A stretch of DNA of 64,000 nt from Bemisia tabaci. Taxonomy: Eukaryota; Arthropoda; Insecta; Hemiptera; Aleyrodidae. The translations under genes and the position numbers were made by a program. The stretch lies in assembly GCF_918797505.1 (NCBI RefSeq), contig NC_092800.1, forward strand, positions 8,892,631-8,956,630, written 5' to 3'. Below, in pieces: positions 24,654 to 36,080 of this stretch (its first letter is position 1; every line of letters begins with the position of its first letter). Under the pieces are notes generated by a model that saw only the letters and a list, made by a program, of their open reading frames with translations, was not told where the DNA came from and searched no databases.

Positions 24654-24989
24654 TTCAACCTTACAATGATGCAAGCTACATTCGAGATCGTTGACTTTCC
24701 ATTTCAATCACCCTCGGGCAGGATTTTTCCTGCAATTTGTTGAATCGTCTCTTACACTCTGTTCACACGTTTTGCGCTCGATTTCAATAAATTACTGCCG
24801 AGCTCAAGATCAGTGGAGGAGAAGTGGAGAGGGAGTGAGAAAAATGCCGCAGAGATAAATGCAGAGTGATCAGAAATTTGGGCGTGGCCTGAAAAATTTT
24901 CCGGGAGACCGGCGTAAGACCTGCCCTCAGTTATACAGATTGGTTTGCATGAGAAATTGAAAAGTTAAACGCAATGAGGTGTCCTATCC

Positions 24990-25542
24990 TGCAGGCTAAT
25001 TCTTGAAATAGATAGACAAAGCTATAGACAAAGGAGACACAGGGAAAATGGAGTAATTCTATTGGTCGAGGCTAAGAGGGAAAATGGAGCGATTCTATTG
25101 ATCTAGGCTAAGAGGGAAAATGATGGACTAACTAAACTATACTGCCGAGCCAAGGAAGAACGCTGCACAAGCCTTCTAACGCCGCCGTATTTCTTTCAAT
25201 AGAAAAATAATTTACTGGGAAAATTGTGATTATTCTTCAAGATTTTCAGACAATTTTGCACAATATTTATCTTAAAATATCTTAAAATTTTAAGGAAAAT
25301 TATGGATAAATTTTCTAAAAAATACATGTTTTATTCGGGGAAATTTATCATCTCTCGAATGTTCATACGGCGTTCTTCCTTAGCATAGCAGTGTACCCCT
25401 CTAGGGTAGCCGTTAATCTGTTACCCCTTTTGTCCATTGTAACCACCCACTTCCACCAATAGAATATTTAAATTTGCAAAATTAACAATTTATTTTCCCT
25501 ATGTTTATAGCTTTGTCTGTCATTTTCAATTATCAGCCCGCT
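24990..25542. mobile_element. Family J MITE interrupted by family G
   Basis: TGCAGGCTAATTCTTGAAAT to TTCAATTATCAGCCCGCT. The family G copy 25142-25391 sits in the middle. An internal GAGGCTAAGAGGGAAAATGG segment is duplicated in tandem. Confidence 0.78.
25142..25391. mobile_element. Family G MITE inserted in a family J element
   Basis: CTGCCGAGCCAAGGAAGAAC to GTTCTTCCTTAGCATAGCAG; it lies between the two halves of the family J copy at 24990-25542. Confidence 0.83.
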
Positions 25543-25875
25543 GGTAACCGTGTAATTTAGAATACAGCCCAGGAACTGGTAAGTTTTTGCGGCTATTCTT
25601 CTAAAATTGTCTCATTATTTTTTCCGCAAAATCAAGGACGGAAAATTTAACGCTTCACGTAAGTCTCATTTTAGAAATGATTCTGAAAAGAGTACCGCCA
25701 AATTGAAATACCGCAAGGACCGCACTAAATTTTACAACGAGACGTGACGTTTTCCAAACGTGATAATTCCGTGAAACTCCGGCCGATCTACGTCAGAAGT
25801 CCATCTCGATCGCCTTAAGAATGATCATCTAGCTCTACCGGATTTAAATATAAGATTTCTAGGTTATCGACACCT

Positions 25876-26585
25876 ATCGATTTTCACGTGTGCGCCTGTC
25901 TTCAAATTTTAAAATTTTGAGCCGAGTATTATATTTCTACTAAGGGTGTCGGGTTTGACCGTGTGTCACAACGAGAAGAAATCCCTTAGTAGAAGTATAG
26001 ATGAAACTTAAACCCTGGTAGGAGTCGAAAGATTTACATTTGTCTCAGAAAATCGATAAAAAGAAAGAGTTTTTTTTTAAAGATCCGCCCGGGTCCTCCT
26101 AGTTTATTCGTCTCACGACTCCGACACATTACCTTCAGGGCAAACGCTAACATTTACGATTAAAAACGAATTGATTTAGTTGCAATGAGCTGTTGGAAAT
26201 TTGTAAGAGTCATAAAAGAGGGACGGAGTTTGATTGTAAACTTATTCCGACAATGGCCTCTCAATCCATCAAAAGCCCAGGTCCCGCGAGGAATTTTTCA
26301 ACAGTCTGACGACAGAATGGAACGCTCTTATTCTTCATCTCTCTCCATCTTTAACACCTAGTTCTCTTCAATGGATTGTATTCGATACATCAAACAGGTG
26401 TGATTCTATCGATATCGACTGGTTCAACATGTAAACATACCCTTAAAAATCAATAGAGAGATCTGTGGGAATGGCTTTTGTGTGATTAAATTTTGATTCT
26501 TATGAATTTCACATGCCAATATTGATAGGAATTTTCTGCTTTTCTGCTTTTCTAACTTGAATCCTAAAATTTTTGTTTGAAGTTA
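25876..26585 (+). repeat. Tandem duplication unit 1 (825-bp period)
   Basis: From ATCGATTTTCACGTGTGCGC to TTTTTGTTTGAAGTTAT the sequence repeats at 26701-27406 with only a few differences. It includes a small inverted repeat, TTCTACTAAGGG/CCCTTAGTAGAA. Confidence 0.92.
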
Positions 26586-26700
26586 TTCTGTTTGAGTTTT
26601 TGGAACAAGAAAATATACTTACATCTAGTGGAACTCAGAATCATTCTTGATTCAATTTTTTCGAAAATGCGGTCTGGCTCCTTTCTGATAAACTCGGTCC
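26586..26700 (+). repeat. 115-bp linker, repeated at 34.2 kb
   Basis: GAGTTTTTGGAACAAGAAAA to TTCTGATAAACTCGGTCCAT recurs at about 34195-34306. The matching short frames at both places come from this shared repeat, not from a gene. Confidence 0.85.
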
Positions 26701-27406
26701 ATCGATTTTCACGTGTGCGCCTGTCTTCAAATTTTAAAATTTTGAGCCAAGTATTATATTTCTACTAAGGGTGTCGGGTTTGACCGTGTGTCACAACGAG
26801 AAGAAATCCCTTAGTAGAAGTATAGATGAAACTTAAACCCTGGTAGGAGTCGAAAGATTTACATTTGTCTCAGGAAATCGATAAAAAGAAAGAGTTTTTT
26901 TTTAAAGATCCGCCCGGGTCCTCCTAGTTTATTCGTCTCACGACTCCGACACATTACCTTCAGGGCAAACGCTAACATTTACGATTAAAAACGAATTGAT
27001 TTAGTTGCAATGAGCTGTTGGAAATTTGTAAGAGTCATAAAAGAGGGACGGAGTTTGATTGTAAACTTATTCCGACAATGGCCTCTCAATCCATCAAAAG
27101 CCCATGTCCCGCGAGGAATTTTTCAACAGTCTGACGACAGAATGGAACGCTCTTATTCTTCATCTCTCTCCATCTTTAACACCTAGTTCTCTTCAATGGA
27201 TTGTATTCGATACATCAAACAGGTGTGATTCTATCGATATCGACTGGTTCAACATGTAAACATACCCTCAAAAATCAATAGAGAGATCTGTGGGAATTTG
27301 TGTGATTAAATTTTGATTCTTATGAATTTCACATGCCAATATTGATAGGAATTTTCTCCTTTTCAGCTTTTCTAACTTGAATCCTAAAATTTTTGTTTGA
27401 AGTTAT
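26701..27406 (+). repeat. Tandem duplication unit 2
   Basis: Second copy of 25876-26585, missing 6 bp near the GGGAAT(GGCTTT)TGTGTG site. Its end, CCTAAAATTTTTGTTTGAAG followed by a decayed GTATCGAACCATCATCGAAT, resembles the reverse complement of sequence inside the family D element at 1640-1740. Confidence 0.92.
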
Positions 27407-27978
27407 GTTCCATTGTTTTAAGCGAAACGATGTATCGAACCATCATCGAATACGATCCATTCAATTCTCCTACACGCAAATCGTGTGCAAATCAAAACTT
27501 CGTTCACTTTGCAAACGTTCTTTGCTGATACAAAACTTTAACTTATGTTTTTCTGATGCATTTTTTTATTTTCAATTTCTATTATCATAATTTACATTTT
27601 TCCTGCATTTATTCTTGAATGTTTTTAATATGAGACCGCCGAAGAGACAAGCGGAAGTCAGAGGAAGGAAAAATTTCAGAGACGATTTTTGGTGGAGTTG
27701 AGTCGAGGTCCATCCGAGGTCGATCTCCTTTGAAAATTAAAGTCTGCCTTTTTATTTCATCTATGTCAATGTTACTCTTACCTGCTCTTACCGTTTACCT
27801 CTTTTTTTGTGACGAATTTCTATGATAAACAAAGCCTCAACCTGAATTAGTAATCCTTATTTTCCCAACCTCAACTGCGCCAACGTTAACCTCTTCCCTT
27901 GGAAGGAACATGCTCATGAAGTATTATTTGTACTTATATATTTTGTCTGTATTTGTAAGATTAAACTTTCCGACACTT

Positions 27979-28187
27979 CACCGAAAAAAAAGGAAGTTAA
28001 ATTAACATTCTGAATGTAAAAAAAGTGTGCGAGAACTTATAAATGCTGAATTACCCGCCACAGCACTTAATTTTACATCTTGGCATTGCTGAAGTAACTG
28101 CTGTGGCAGGTATTTTAGCATTTTGTAAGTTCTCGCACACTTTTTTTACATCCAGAATGTTAAATTAACTTCAATTTTTTTTCGGTG
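27979..28187. mobile_element. MITE with CACCGAAAAA ends
   Basis: CACCGAAAAAAAAGGAAGTT to ACTTCAATTTTTTTTCGGTG; the arms run ~90 bp (GTGTGCGAGAACTTATAAAT), leaving a short centre with TGCTGAAGTAACTGCTGTGG. Confidence 0.82.
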
Positions 28188-28410
28188 TTTCGTTAAAGTT
28201 TCCAAGAACAAGTAAACCACAATGCAAAGAAGAACGCATTGTGTAAAATGTTTGTGAACTTTAAATTCAGGAGAGATATATGCCCACGAAGTATTTGCTT
28301 ACTTTTCTGCTCCTTCGTTAAAGTCTCCGAACATAATTCAGCCTCAATATTAAGATGGACGTATTGTGTGAAATTTTCGTGTGCTGAATTTTGAGGAAAT
28401 TAAGTAAGTG

Positions 28411-28651
28411 CTGCCATGCTAAGGAAAACACCGTATAAACATTAGGGGTTGCCAAATTTCTCCCGAAAAAATCTAATTTCCGAGGAAACTTAAGAATATC
28501 TCTCTCCGAAATTTTCAGACATTTTAGATCAACCCACAGGCAAAATTTCCTGAAAAATCGTAAGTAAAATATTTAAAAATTTCCCCGGAATTTCCAAAGG
28601 AAATTGGGCGACATCTAAAGGCCCATACGGCGTTCTTCTTTAGCAAGGCAG
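28411..28651. mobile_element. Family G MITE
   Basis: CTGCCATGCTAAGGAAAACA to TTCTTCTTTAGCAAGGCAG, with GTTGCCAAATTTC and GAAATTGGGCGACATC arms. Confidence 0.85.
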
Positions 28652-28817
28652 AGTCGGCATGGGGTTCCAATATCGCCACTGATAAATTTGATAGAACTGA
28701 GACGTGAGTCCGCTGAAATAGATTCCACTCTTGCCGTGTTCGAAAGACTCTCAGCAATCATTCGGATGATTTAAAATCGACTAATTTTATATTATCAATC
28801 ACAATCACGGCAATGTT

Positions 28818-29000
28818 AACGCCTGCAAGACTACGTGAATACTTCACGCATTGCGCGCACTCCACGGTGCGCACTGTGAGTGCCTGCAAGACTACGTGAA
28901 TACCTCATGCATTACGCATACTCCACGGTGCGCACTGTGAGTGCCTGCAGGACTGCGTGGATACTTCACGCATTGCGCGTACGCCACTGCGCTGCCGTGC
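28818..29000 (-). repeat. Three-unit minisatellite shared with family D
   Basis: Three ~60-bp units of GCCTGCAAGACTACGTGAAT followed by ACTTCACGCATTGCGC, with CCACGGTGCGCACTGTGAGT spacers. The reverse complement matches the tandem unit inside both family D elements, but no CAGGGCCGG ends were found here. Confidence 0.75.
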
Positions 29001-29584
29001 TAGCGAAAAGTGCAAGAATAATGTTTAGAGAATAAACGGGCTAAGAAGCAATCAGCAATCGTTCAGATGATTAAAAATTGACCAATTTTCCTTCAATTAA
29101 AAAAAGGATACTACTCGTTTTCATGCCAGACGAGCGTTAGGCAAGTCGTAAATGCTATCTTCTGCGTGCCTTTGTGGTTGCATTTTGAACATGCACCAAA
29201 CACATTTTCAGATTAGAACTTGGCAGAAAAGGGCGGCATAATACATGAGAGCTCTGTTTCCATTGGCTCTCTGGAGGAAGAATGCTCCTTACGGTTATTC
29301 ATTTTCCACCATGCGTTGTTCAAACTATAAGCAATTTGCTATAGCTGAGCCAAAACGTCAAGATCGAGGTCGCCAGATTTTTTTTATCGCAGAGACTGTC
29401 ATGATAACGTTTAGCGCGCGATGTGAATCACGTAGAGCATTGAGTTTTCATGAGCGGGTGGTTTCAATTCACGCACCAAGAGTTATTAAATATCTTAGTA
29501 AGAAGTTGATTTTGGTCATTTTTGTTGTGCGCATCATCTTCTACGTGAAATTTTGGTTAAGAGACATGAATCAGAATGCTGAAA

Positions 29585-29626
29585 TTCGTGCCTTGTCTAG
29601 TGGTCCATTCGCGCCTCGCCACTGGT
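29585..29626. mobile_element. Family F right-end fragment
   Basis: TCCATTCGCGCCTCGCCACT only; followed by GGTGCAAATT like the nearby full copy, so it may derive from a local duplication. Confidence 0.6.
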
Positions 29627-29712
29627 GCAAATTCACGGAAACATAAGCTGGTATAACAAAAAGGAAAGAAAAGAAAACTCAGAGTCACGCTTCGCGGATC
29701 CCACGTGCAAAT

Positions 29713-29872
29713 CAGTGGCGCGGCGTGCTTTGCGATACATCGATTAATGAGCCATTTGAACCTGTAAAAAAGGTCGATAAACAGGGTATTCGAGGATCGA
29801 TTAATGATCGATTCTTCGCCATAGATTCAAATGGGGGAATGTCGATAGTCGATCCTTCGCGCCTCGCCACTG
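29713..29872. mobile_element. Family F MITE
   Basis: CAGTGGCGCGGCGTGCTTTG to CGCGCCTCGCCACTG, with a perfect 8-bp duplication GTGCAAAT at 29705-29712 and 29873-29880. Confidence 0.92.
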
Positions 29873-30045
29873 GTGCAAATCCGAAATCATATCAATTGCC
29901 GACACGGTTTTCGGTCCCGCTCTTTGCGGCCCTTGACTTTGATTTAAAGACGACATTGAACACCAAGGAAATCAATTTCCGAAGACAAATAAATACTCCG
30001 CCTCCTCCCCTCCCGGTCTGGGAGGAAGCAAAGGACGGTGGAGAT

Positions 30046-30210
30046 CAGTGGCCTGGCGTGAATTGCGATAAATCGATTGTTATGCCATTTAAACCTATGG
30101 GAAAGGATCGATAAACAGGGTGTTCGCAGCGAACGCCTTAATAATCGATTCTTTACCGTAGGTTTAAATGGCATGGCAATCCATATATCGCAATTAACGC
30201 CACGCCACTG
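30046..30210. mobile_element. Family F MITE
   Basis: CAGTGGCCTGGCGTGAATTG to AACGCCACGCCACTG, 165 bp, with a perfect 8-bp duplication GTGGAGAT at 30038-30045 and 30211-30218. It is nearly a complete palindrome. Confidence 0.93.
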
Positions 30211-30319
30211 GTGGAGATACCAACACGATACCGGGAATCGCTCACCGCTCCCGAACAAGTTTATTCAAATTTCATCGCCTCTCATTTTTATTTATCCCCA
30301 TTTGTAATCCAGCCCGAAT

Positions 30320-31010
30320 TTCCTTGTTATCCCCCCGAACGTGTCGCCGCGCTCTCGACCAATGGTAATTTAAATTCAACCCGGAGTCGAAAATTCCGGG
30401 CAGACATGCTCCGGGGACACGGTTGCGTCGGGCTGTAAAATATTTTTTATCGGCTCATAATCTGTCTCGGGGCTCTTGTATATTGGGTTGTCGACCAGGA
30501 GTCCAGATCTCCCCGATAAAGCCCCCGCATAAACATTTCGGGACCGCAGCGCCCGTTTAAAAAACCATTATGGCGTCAGCGCGAGGCGCCCTCCCGTGAT
30601 AAAGGCCCCATTTTGTCCCTTCGTGAAGGTGCGACTGAATCTCTGAATGGGCGCCCCCCTCGCCCACAACCCCCGGCGCGGGGTGTCCCGAGCGCGCGGG
30701 GGAGGCGGGGGAGGGGAGGGGGGTCGCCGGAAACCATGCCACATTCTAATTCGACCGCGGTTGAGTGTGGGATTTGAATTTTAAACGATTTCTCGTAAAG
30801 TTCCCGAAAGGTGCCGACATCAAAGGACCCTGGCGGGGCTCTTGCGAGGTCTCCTAAAGACACGTCGGAAGGGGAGGAGAAACGCGTAGATCTTGGACGA
30901 GACACAGCCTCTGGGAGGAGTGAGGAGACTATGGCCGGTCGCCGGTCGCCGGAGCTGGGATCCTCAATGAATGGTCTTCCCGAAAGGAGGGAATGCAGCC
31001 AGAAGAATGG
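30320..31010. other. GC/CpG-rich island with long but unassigned frames
   Basis: The longest island. GC content opens a 156-codon frame on the minus strand and an 82-codon frame on the plus strand in the same interval; neither resembles a known family and both are likely chance. Confidence 0.4.
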
Positions 31011-31117
31011 GCTTTGGTTTTTTCTGTCGGATTCCTCGCCGCACATTTATGTTCGATAAAGTTTTAATGAAGGATTTCGTTCACCGATCGGATTCAAGAG
31101 CAGCAGTGACATCAACG

Positions 31118-31221
31118 CTGTCGGACTGAGGAAAAACGCCGTATGAGCCGGTGGACGTTGCTAAATTTCCTTGGATAAATTCCACTCTATCTACGAAAAT
31201 TTTGAAAATTTCGCTGTCGAA
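31118..31221. mobile_element. Family G left fragment cut by family A
   Basis: CTGTCGGACTGAGGAAAAAC followed by CGTATGAG and TTGCTAAATTTCC; the rest was lost where the family A element at 31222 begins. Confidence 0.7.
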
Positions 31222-31722
31222 GGAGATGTTGCATGTGTGGAATTTGCGATTTGACTGTTGATTCTTTTGTAAAAGTTCGCGAGACACACGATGGTGCCAC
31301 TGGTTTCCTCTGAAATCAACTCCCTAGCTCAAAAAAAGCGCTCGAGTTGAGGCCAAAATGGAGGGGATATCCCACGATATCCTGAGAGTCCACCTCTACA
31401 TTAAGACGAACTCTCCATGCAAAGATAGGGAGCAAAATACATTAGCAGTGATGCCGTGTTTTCAGTTTTAGAGTCTCCAAAGAAAGTGGCGGCCCTGTCA
31501 ATGTATTTACTCTCTATCTTTGCATAGAGAGTTTGTCTTGATGTAGAGGTGGACTCTCAGGGTAGCGTGGGATATCCCCTCAATTTTGGTTTCAACTTGA
31601 GAGCTTTTTTTGAGCTTGGGAGTTGATTTCAGAGGAAACCAGTGGCACCATCGTGTTTCTTGCGAACTTTTACATAAGAATCAATAGTGAAATCGCACAT
31701 TCCTCACACATGCAACATCTCC
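31222..31722. mobile_element. Family A fold-back element, full copy
   Basis: This copy has the same ends and internal palindrome as 13321-13820. It interrupts a family G element whose left end survives at 31118-31221, so this insertion is the younger of the two. Confidence 0.85.
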
Positions 31723-31749
31723 ATTTTTCATAGATTTGTACTCATATAT

Positions 31750-31880
31750 ATTTGGACTGCGTTTCGCACCCAGGAACTACAAAGTCTGGCTCATTTGTAA
31801 AAAATGAATGTATAGAGAAACTGATGGTACATGCGTTGTTTCTAAATTGAACCAAAAATGACAGCAAACTGGTACTTTGG
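31750..31880. mobile_element. Family T left-part fragment
   Basis: TTTGGACTGCGTTTCGCACC, then GGAACTACAAAGTCTGGCTC and AGAGAAACTGATGG match the left half of the 37313 copy. Confidence 0.6.
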
Positions 31881-32879
31881 CCAAAGTACATTTTGTTTGA
31901 AACGAATTTCACCTCAGGGGTATTTCCTTCTCCTAAAATAAAGGCAAAATTAAACTTTCATGCATAAAATGTCTCATTTCATAATGGAAAATACAGAACC
32001 GTTTTAGGATAGCCGTTTCAAGGAGTTCCTTTTAATAAAATTTTATTTGACAATTTTTTTGAGTATGACGATGATTAATATCCCATTGTTTTCGGCGAAA
32101 GAAATTAATCAATGGCTAGTTTAAGTGATGGGAAGAGGAAAAAGAGACGTAATCCAATGCGTAGGATTTTCTTCAAATAAAAGGGTGAGTTTCCGTGTTT
32201 TTCAGTAAACATGTCGATAGTTTCCGTGGTAAATAATAACTATCCAAGAGGCAGCTGAAACTTTGTTAAAAATTTTATCGATTTCGACCTGGAGATCTTT
32301 TTCGAGAATCTATCAATAAAATTGGACAACGTATTTTGAAATATTTACAGATCCAGGTGTACGGAAAAATTACATAAAAATAATCAATTGTAAAGTTCGA
32401 ACCTCTGCAATCAGAATTATTATCTTTCAATATCGATAAAATTTCACCCTCTGGATGGATAATTTTACCAAAAAAACATCATGTTTCCTAGTCTGCGTCA
32501 AATCCAATGCAAAACTAAACATTTTTATGTAAAAAAGAGAATTAGTTCGACCGGGAACAATTTTCACTATTTCATGAAAATTACTGGTTTTCTGAATTCA
32601 TTGCACGATAAAAAAGTACCCCTTAATATGAAACACACACGTGAACATCCGTGACTGTCGAATGTAGCACTTCATCGATTTATTTTTTTTCTGCGTAAGA
32701 ATTTCGGATATTATGGAAGTTAAGCACAGACAGGTCATAACATGATTTCTTTTTTCTCTCTCTGCGTCTTTGTTTCCTACCACTAGAGACCCCGACTGAA
32801 AAGAGAAAGATCGTTCGATCTGTCCCGCAGAAAACCGAGCTTGAAACAAAAAGAAAAGACGTCAAGCCTCCGGCTTAAG
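31881..32879. other. No gene seen
   Basis: AT-rich single-copy-looking sequence; no supported frame. Confidence 0.5.
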
Positions 32880-32985
32880 GGCACATCTCTATTTCCACAC
32901 GAACCCCAGGAAGCACAGCGTCATACGGAGGACAGGTCTCACACGAAAAATGAGATACGCCCTCGGGTCAGAGAAGCTACAGGGA
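32880..32985 (+). repeat. Dispersed repeat, partner of 8.7 kb
   Basis: See the match to 8736-8870; similarity is moderate and ends are undefined. Confidence 0.45.
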
Positions 32986-33163
32986 GAGGCTGCAAAAGGA
33001 CCGAGACTCAGAGAACCGACAAGTTGCCACTCCGAGGCCCAGAATCGAAAATTTTCCGCGCGAAATGGGCAGAGATGCTGACTGGCCCGCAACCCTGGAC
33101 CACTAGAGGTGGGAGAGAGACGGGAACAGGAGCGAAAGGAAGGCGAAGACAGATAGCCAGCAG

Positions 33164-33306
33164 CAGTGCTTCGCGTTATATCGATTGACGTGCCATTTAA
33201 ACCTATGTAAAAGGATCGATAAACAGGGTGCACATTAATAATCGATTCTTTACTATAGATTTAAATGGGGAAATATCGATAATCGATCGTGCGCGCCTCG
33301 CCACCA
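33164..33306. mobile_element. Family F MITE
   Basis: CAGTGCTTCGCGTTATATCG to GCGCGCCTCGCCACCA; perfect 8-bp duplication GCCAGCAG at 33156-33163 and 33307-33314. Confidence 0.9.
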
Positions 33307-33587
33307 GCCAGCAGGAGGATGGTGTTCTTTCCCACGCTCCTAAAAATGTTCGAATGATTGCTGAGAATCCTAATGCATCAACCAGAGATGAGCGATGTAG
33401 TCGGGTGGCTTGGAAACTGAGCTATTTTCCTCCCGAATCCTTTTAATTGAGGTACGATTGGGCAACGTCGGAGGTGACCCGAGAGGGTGGGGGCGGGGGG
33501 CTCGATGGCAACTCCCTCCATGTTCCTGCAAGTGCGGAGCTCGGCCGCCAGGCCGCGCTCTAAACCGGCGCTTTCAAAGCTGCGGAC

Positions 33588-33899
33588 TAGAGTCCCTTTA
33601 TACTGAGAGTCAAGACAATTCGGCTCATGGATGTCACAAACGGGAATAACGATTACAGAAATTGAACGTTTTTCGTAATCTTTGATCGGCCCATTCTCAA
33701 ATGCCTTTCTCCGTTCCTCCTCTCATTCCGTTTGTTCCTTGCCGAACCCGTAATTCCCTGGTCCATTTCAGATTATAATCTTTGCAATTGGTGAAAATGT
33801 AATCTTTATTCCCGTTTGTGACACTGTGGAGGCCTAAAATACGGGAACCAATCAGAAATGGATTCAAATTGTCTTGACTCTCAGTATAAAGGGACTCTA
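33588..33899. mobile_element. Family C2 MITE (TAGAGTCCC ends), opposite orientation
   Basis: This copy is also 312 bp and nearly identical to the 1208-1519 copy in reverse orientation. The perfect 8-bp duplication CTGCGGAC lies at 33580-33587 and 33900-33907. Identity and intact target duplication suggest recent insertion. Confidence 0.92.
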
Positions 33900-34194
33900 C
33901 TGCGGACGAGAGTGCCAAGTTTTGTCTGACAATTTTGCCATTGGGGAATGTAGACTTTGGTGCTGGTGCAGTCGACGGCTCTCAAAAAATTTGTGAAATT
34001 TTGATTTTTAGGTGCGTGATATGATTTCTCGTTGAGACACGAGGATCTGGACCGAGTTTATCAGGAAGAAACCAATCCGCATAGAGTTAAAACTGAGGAA
34101 AAGAGGTGTGAAGTTTTATTCCTCCGTACGACTCGATGTAGAAAATAAACTTTAACCCCTTTTTTCCCGGACTACTTTTTCTTTTTTTCTGTTT

Positions 34195-34306
34195 TGAGTT
34201 TTTGGAACAAGAAAATATACTTACATCTGGTGGAACTCAGAATCATTCTTGATTCAATTCTTTCGAAAATGCGGTCTGGCTCCTTTCTGATAAACTCGGT
34301 CCATTT
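34195..34306 (+). repeat. Dispersed copy of the 26.6-kb linker
   Basis: Nearly identical to 26586-26700. GGACCGAGTTTATCAGGAAG at 34051 is the inverse of its end, so the copy may mark one end of an element about 260 bp long. Confidence 0.8.
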
Positions 34307-34399
34307 ATGTTCACGTGTCGGATTTTTTCTCCCTTTTCTACATGAGAATCGTTATAAAAACTGTGGATTGAAACTTGTGAAAACCTTTATATGTAAAGA

Positions 34400-35024
34400 A
34401 TAAACTATGAGTATAGAAAATCTACTAACTCGGAAAGCTAAATTATGGGGTTTACAGCGAATGCATATTTTCAAACTATACATTAAATACTAAACTAAAC
34501 TGCAATAAATAGGCGGAAGAACTTGAATGAAACATACGAAAGAGTTGGACATTGCTGATAGAAACATTTTCAGTCTATCATAAAAGAGTGGGTTGTTAGT
34601 GGAAGGCACGCAATTTGAAAAAAAGCTGAAGGATTATATTCTGCATGGAATTTAGAATTTACAATAACGACCTGATCCCTGTCAACTAAATATTTGTTCA
34701 ACTCACCTTGTATAACATGATGCTTTCTTTATTCCTTCCTATAATAAAAAAATAGAACATCTAAATCAGAGCTCATAGATTAACTTTTGGCGAGAAAATA
34801 TGAAATCCAAAGTCAATTTACCGCCAGACGGAGTTTAGGAGTTAAAAATCGTTTAAAATACTGTACCAAAGTACAAATTCATACAGAGATTCCTTTCTCA
34901 CGTGATCAATGAATTATTATGTCTAATTACAGCGCAAAAGAATCAGAATTTCAATCTAGACAAGATTATTCGACAATTGCCAGGGCATTTGATAAAGCAC
35001 CTGATTCGATCATTTGCCTGCGAC
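34400..35024. other. No gene seen
   Basis: AT-rich sequence between the 34.2-kb repeat and a family O element; nothing recognised. Confidence 0.5.
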
Positions 35025-35290
35025 ATATATCGCCACCTTCCGGCCGAAGTATCACAAGCGGCATGTGACGTTTAAAAATTTCCGCCGCCATTTTATTTTT
35101 TTTGCAGAGAAATTGTCGGCTGGATTTGTTCGAAAATTTCACCGAATTTTAGCGACAGCACAAAGAAAATTCAGTGAAATTTTCAGACGGATCCAACCGA
35201 CAATTTTTCTGTAAAAAAAATACAATAGCGGCGGAAATTTTTGAACGTCGCATGGCATTTGTGATACTTTGAACGGAAGGTGACGATATT
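35025..35290. mobile_element. Family O MITE
   Basis: ATATATCGCCACCTTCCGGC at left, GGAAGGTGACGATATT at right. The inner arms contain AAATTTCCGCCGCCATTTTA and its inverse, and the centre AAAATTCAGTGAAATTTTC. Confidence 0.82.
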
Positions 35291-35354
35291 GCGGATGTTG
35301 CAGGCTGTGCGTTATGGCAACGATGGAAGCGCGGGATGCGGAGCGACCCTGGCG

Positions 35355-35588
35355 CACAGTGGACCGGGTCAATCAGAGAGGTTGGACATGAAATTTGTTA
35401 CTCAAACTACAAATTTTGATGTACATTTCGCCACATTTTAAATTTTTAGGGGTGCCCCTAGAACAAAATATCACCAGGAAATTAATGGTACCACTTTCGG
35501 AACCTCAAAATGTTTTCATAATCGGAGTCATAAGCCTTTAAAGTTTTCAAATTGTGTCCGAGCTCTCTCATTGACTCGATCCACTGTG
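35355..35588. mobile_element. Family I MITE
   Basis: CACAGTGGACCGGGTCAATC to ATTGACTCGATCCACTGTG; 5-bp duplication TGGCG on both sides (35350-35354, 35589-35593). Same length as the 11905 copy (234 bp). Confidence 0.9.
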
Positions 35589-35699
35589 TGGCGGTGCAAC
35601 GCTGGTCGCTGCGCATCGCCCATCGGTGCTCATCGGTGAGCAACGGGAATGCGATGCATGGGAGAACCGGGAGAGAGACCAGCGCCAGGAGGATCCTTG

Positions 35700-35852
35700 A
35701 ACCCATGATCGATTATCGATATTTTTCCATTTGAAGCCGTGGAAAAGAATGGATTTTTCAGGAATTCGTTGCAAACACCTTGTTCATCGATCCTTTTCCA
35801 TAGATTTAAATGGCAGATCAATCGATACATCGCAAAGCACGCCAAGCCATTG
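35700..35852. mobile_element. Family F MITE, left end lost
   Basis: Starts at ATGATCGATTATCGATATTT and runs to GCACGCCAAGCCATTG. Confidence 0.78.
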
Positions 35853-35859
35853 TCCTCGT

Positions 35860-36050
35860 CCTGAACTGGCTGAAAGGGGCCCCAAAAGAGCCCCTGTGAA
35901 CAAGTTTTTACGTAATCGAGGAGCACCCTTATGGGCCATTTTACGGAATCCTATTTGGCACCTTTGTTTTTTTGACCAATTTTTCAAAGTCAATCTATTT
36001 TCAATATTTTAGAGATTCTGCAGGCGACACCTCATACAAAACTGACCGTA
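35860..36050 (+). repeat. Dispersed repeat, also near 52.9 kb
   Basis: CCCAAAAGAGCCCCTGTGAA and TTTTAGAGATTCTGCAG match 52880-52990 (GCAAAAGAGCCTCTCTTGAC, TTTTAGAGATTCTACAAC). Two family F copies flank this one. Confidence 0.45.
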
Positions 36051-36080
36051 TCATTCTAAACTTTTATTAACTTTACTTCT

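Noticed and set aside
29245..29646. 133-codon plus-strand frame
   Set aside because: Its 3' part runs into a family F fragment, and the sequence has no domain or splice support.
30576..31046. 156-codon minus-strand frame
   Set aside because: It lies in a GC-rich island where stops are rare, has no family resemblance, and overlaps another chance frame on the plus strand.
26577..34403. Two frames sharing a ~36-residue peptide at 26.6 and 34.2 kb
   Set aside because: Both lie in the same dispersed repeat; no start or splice context supports a gene.
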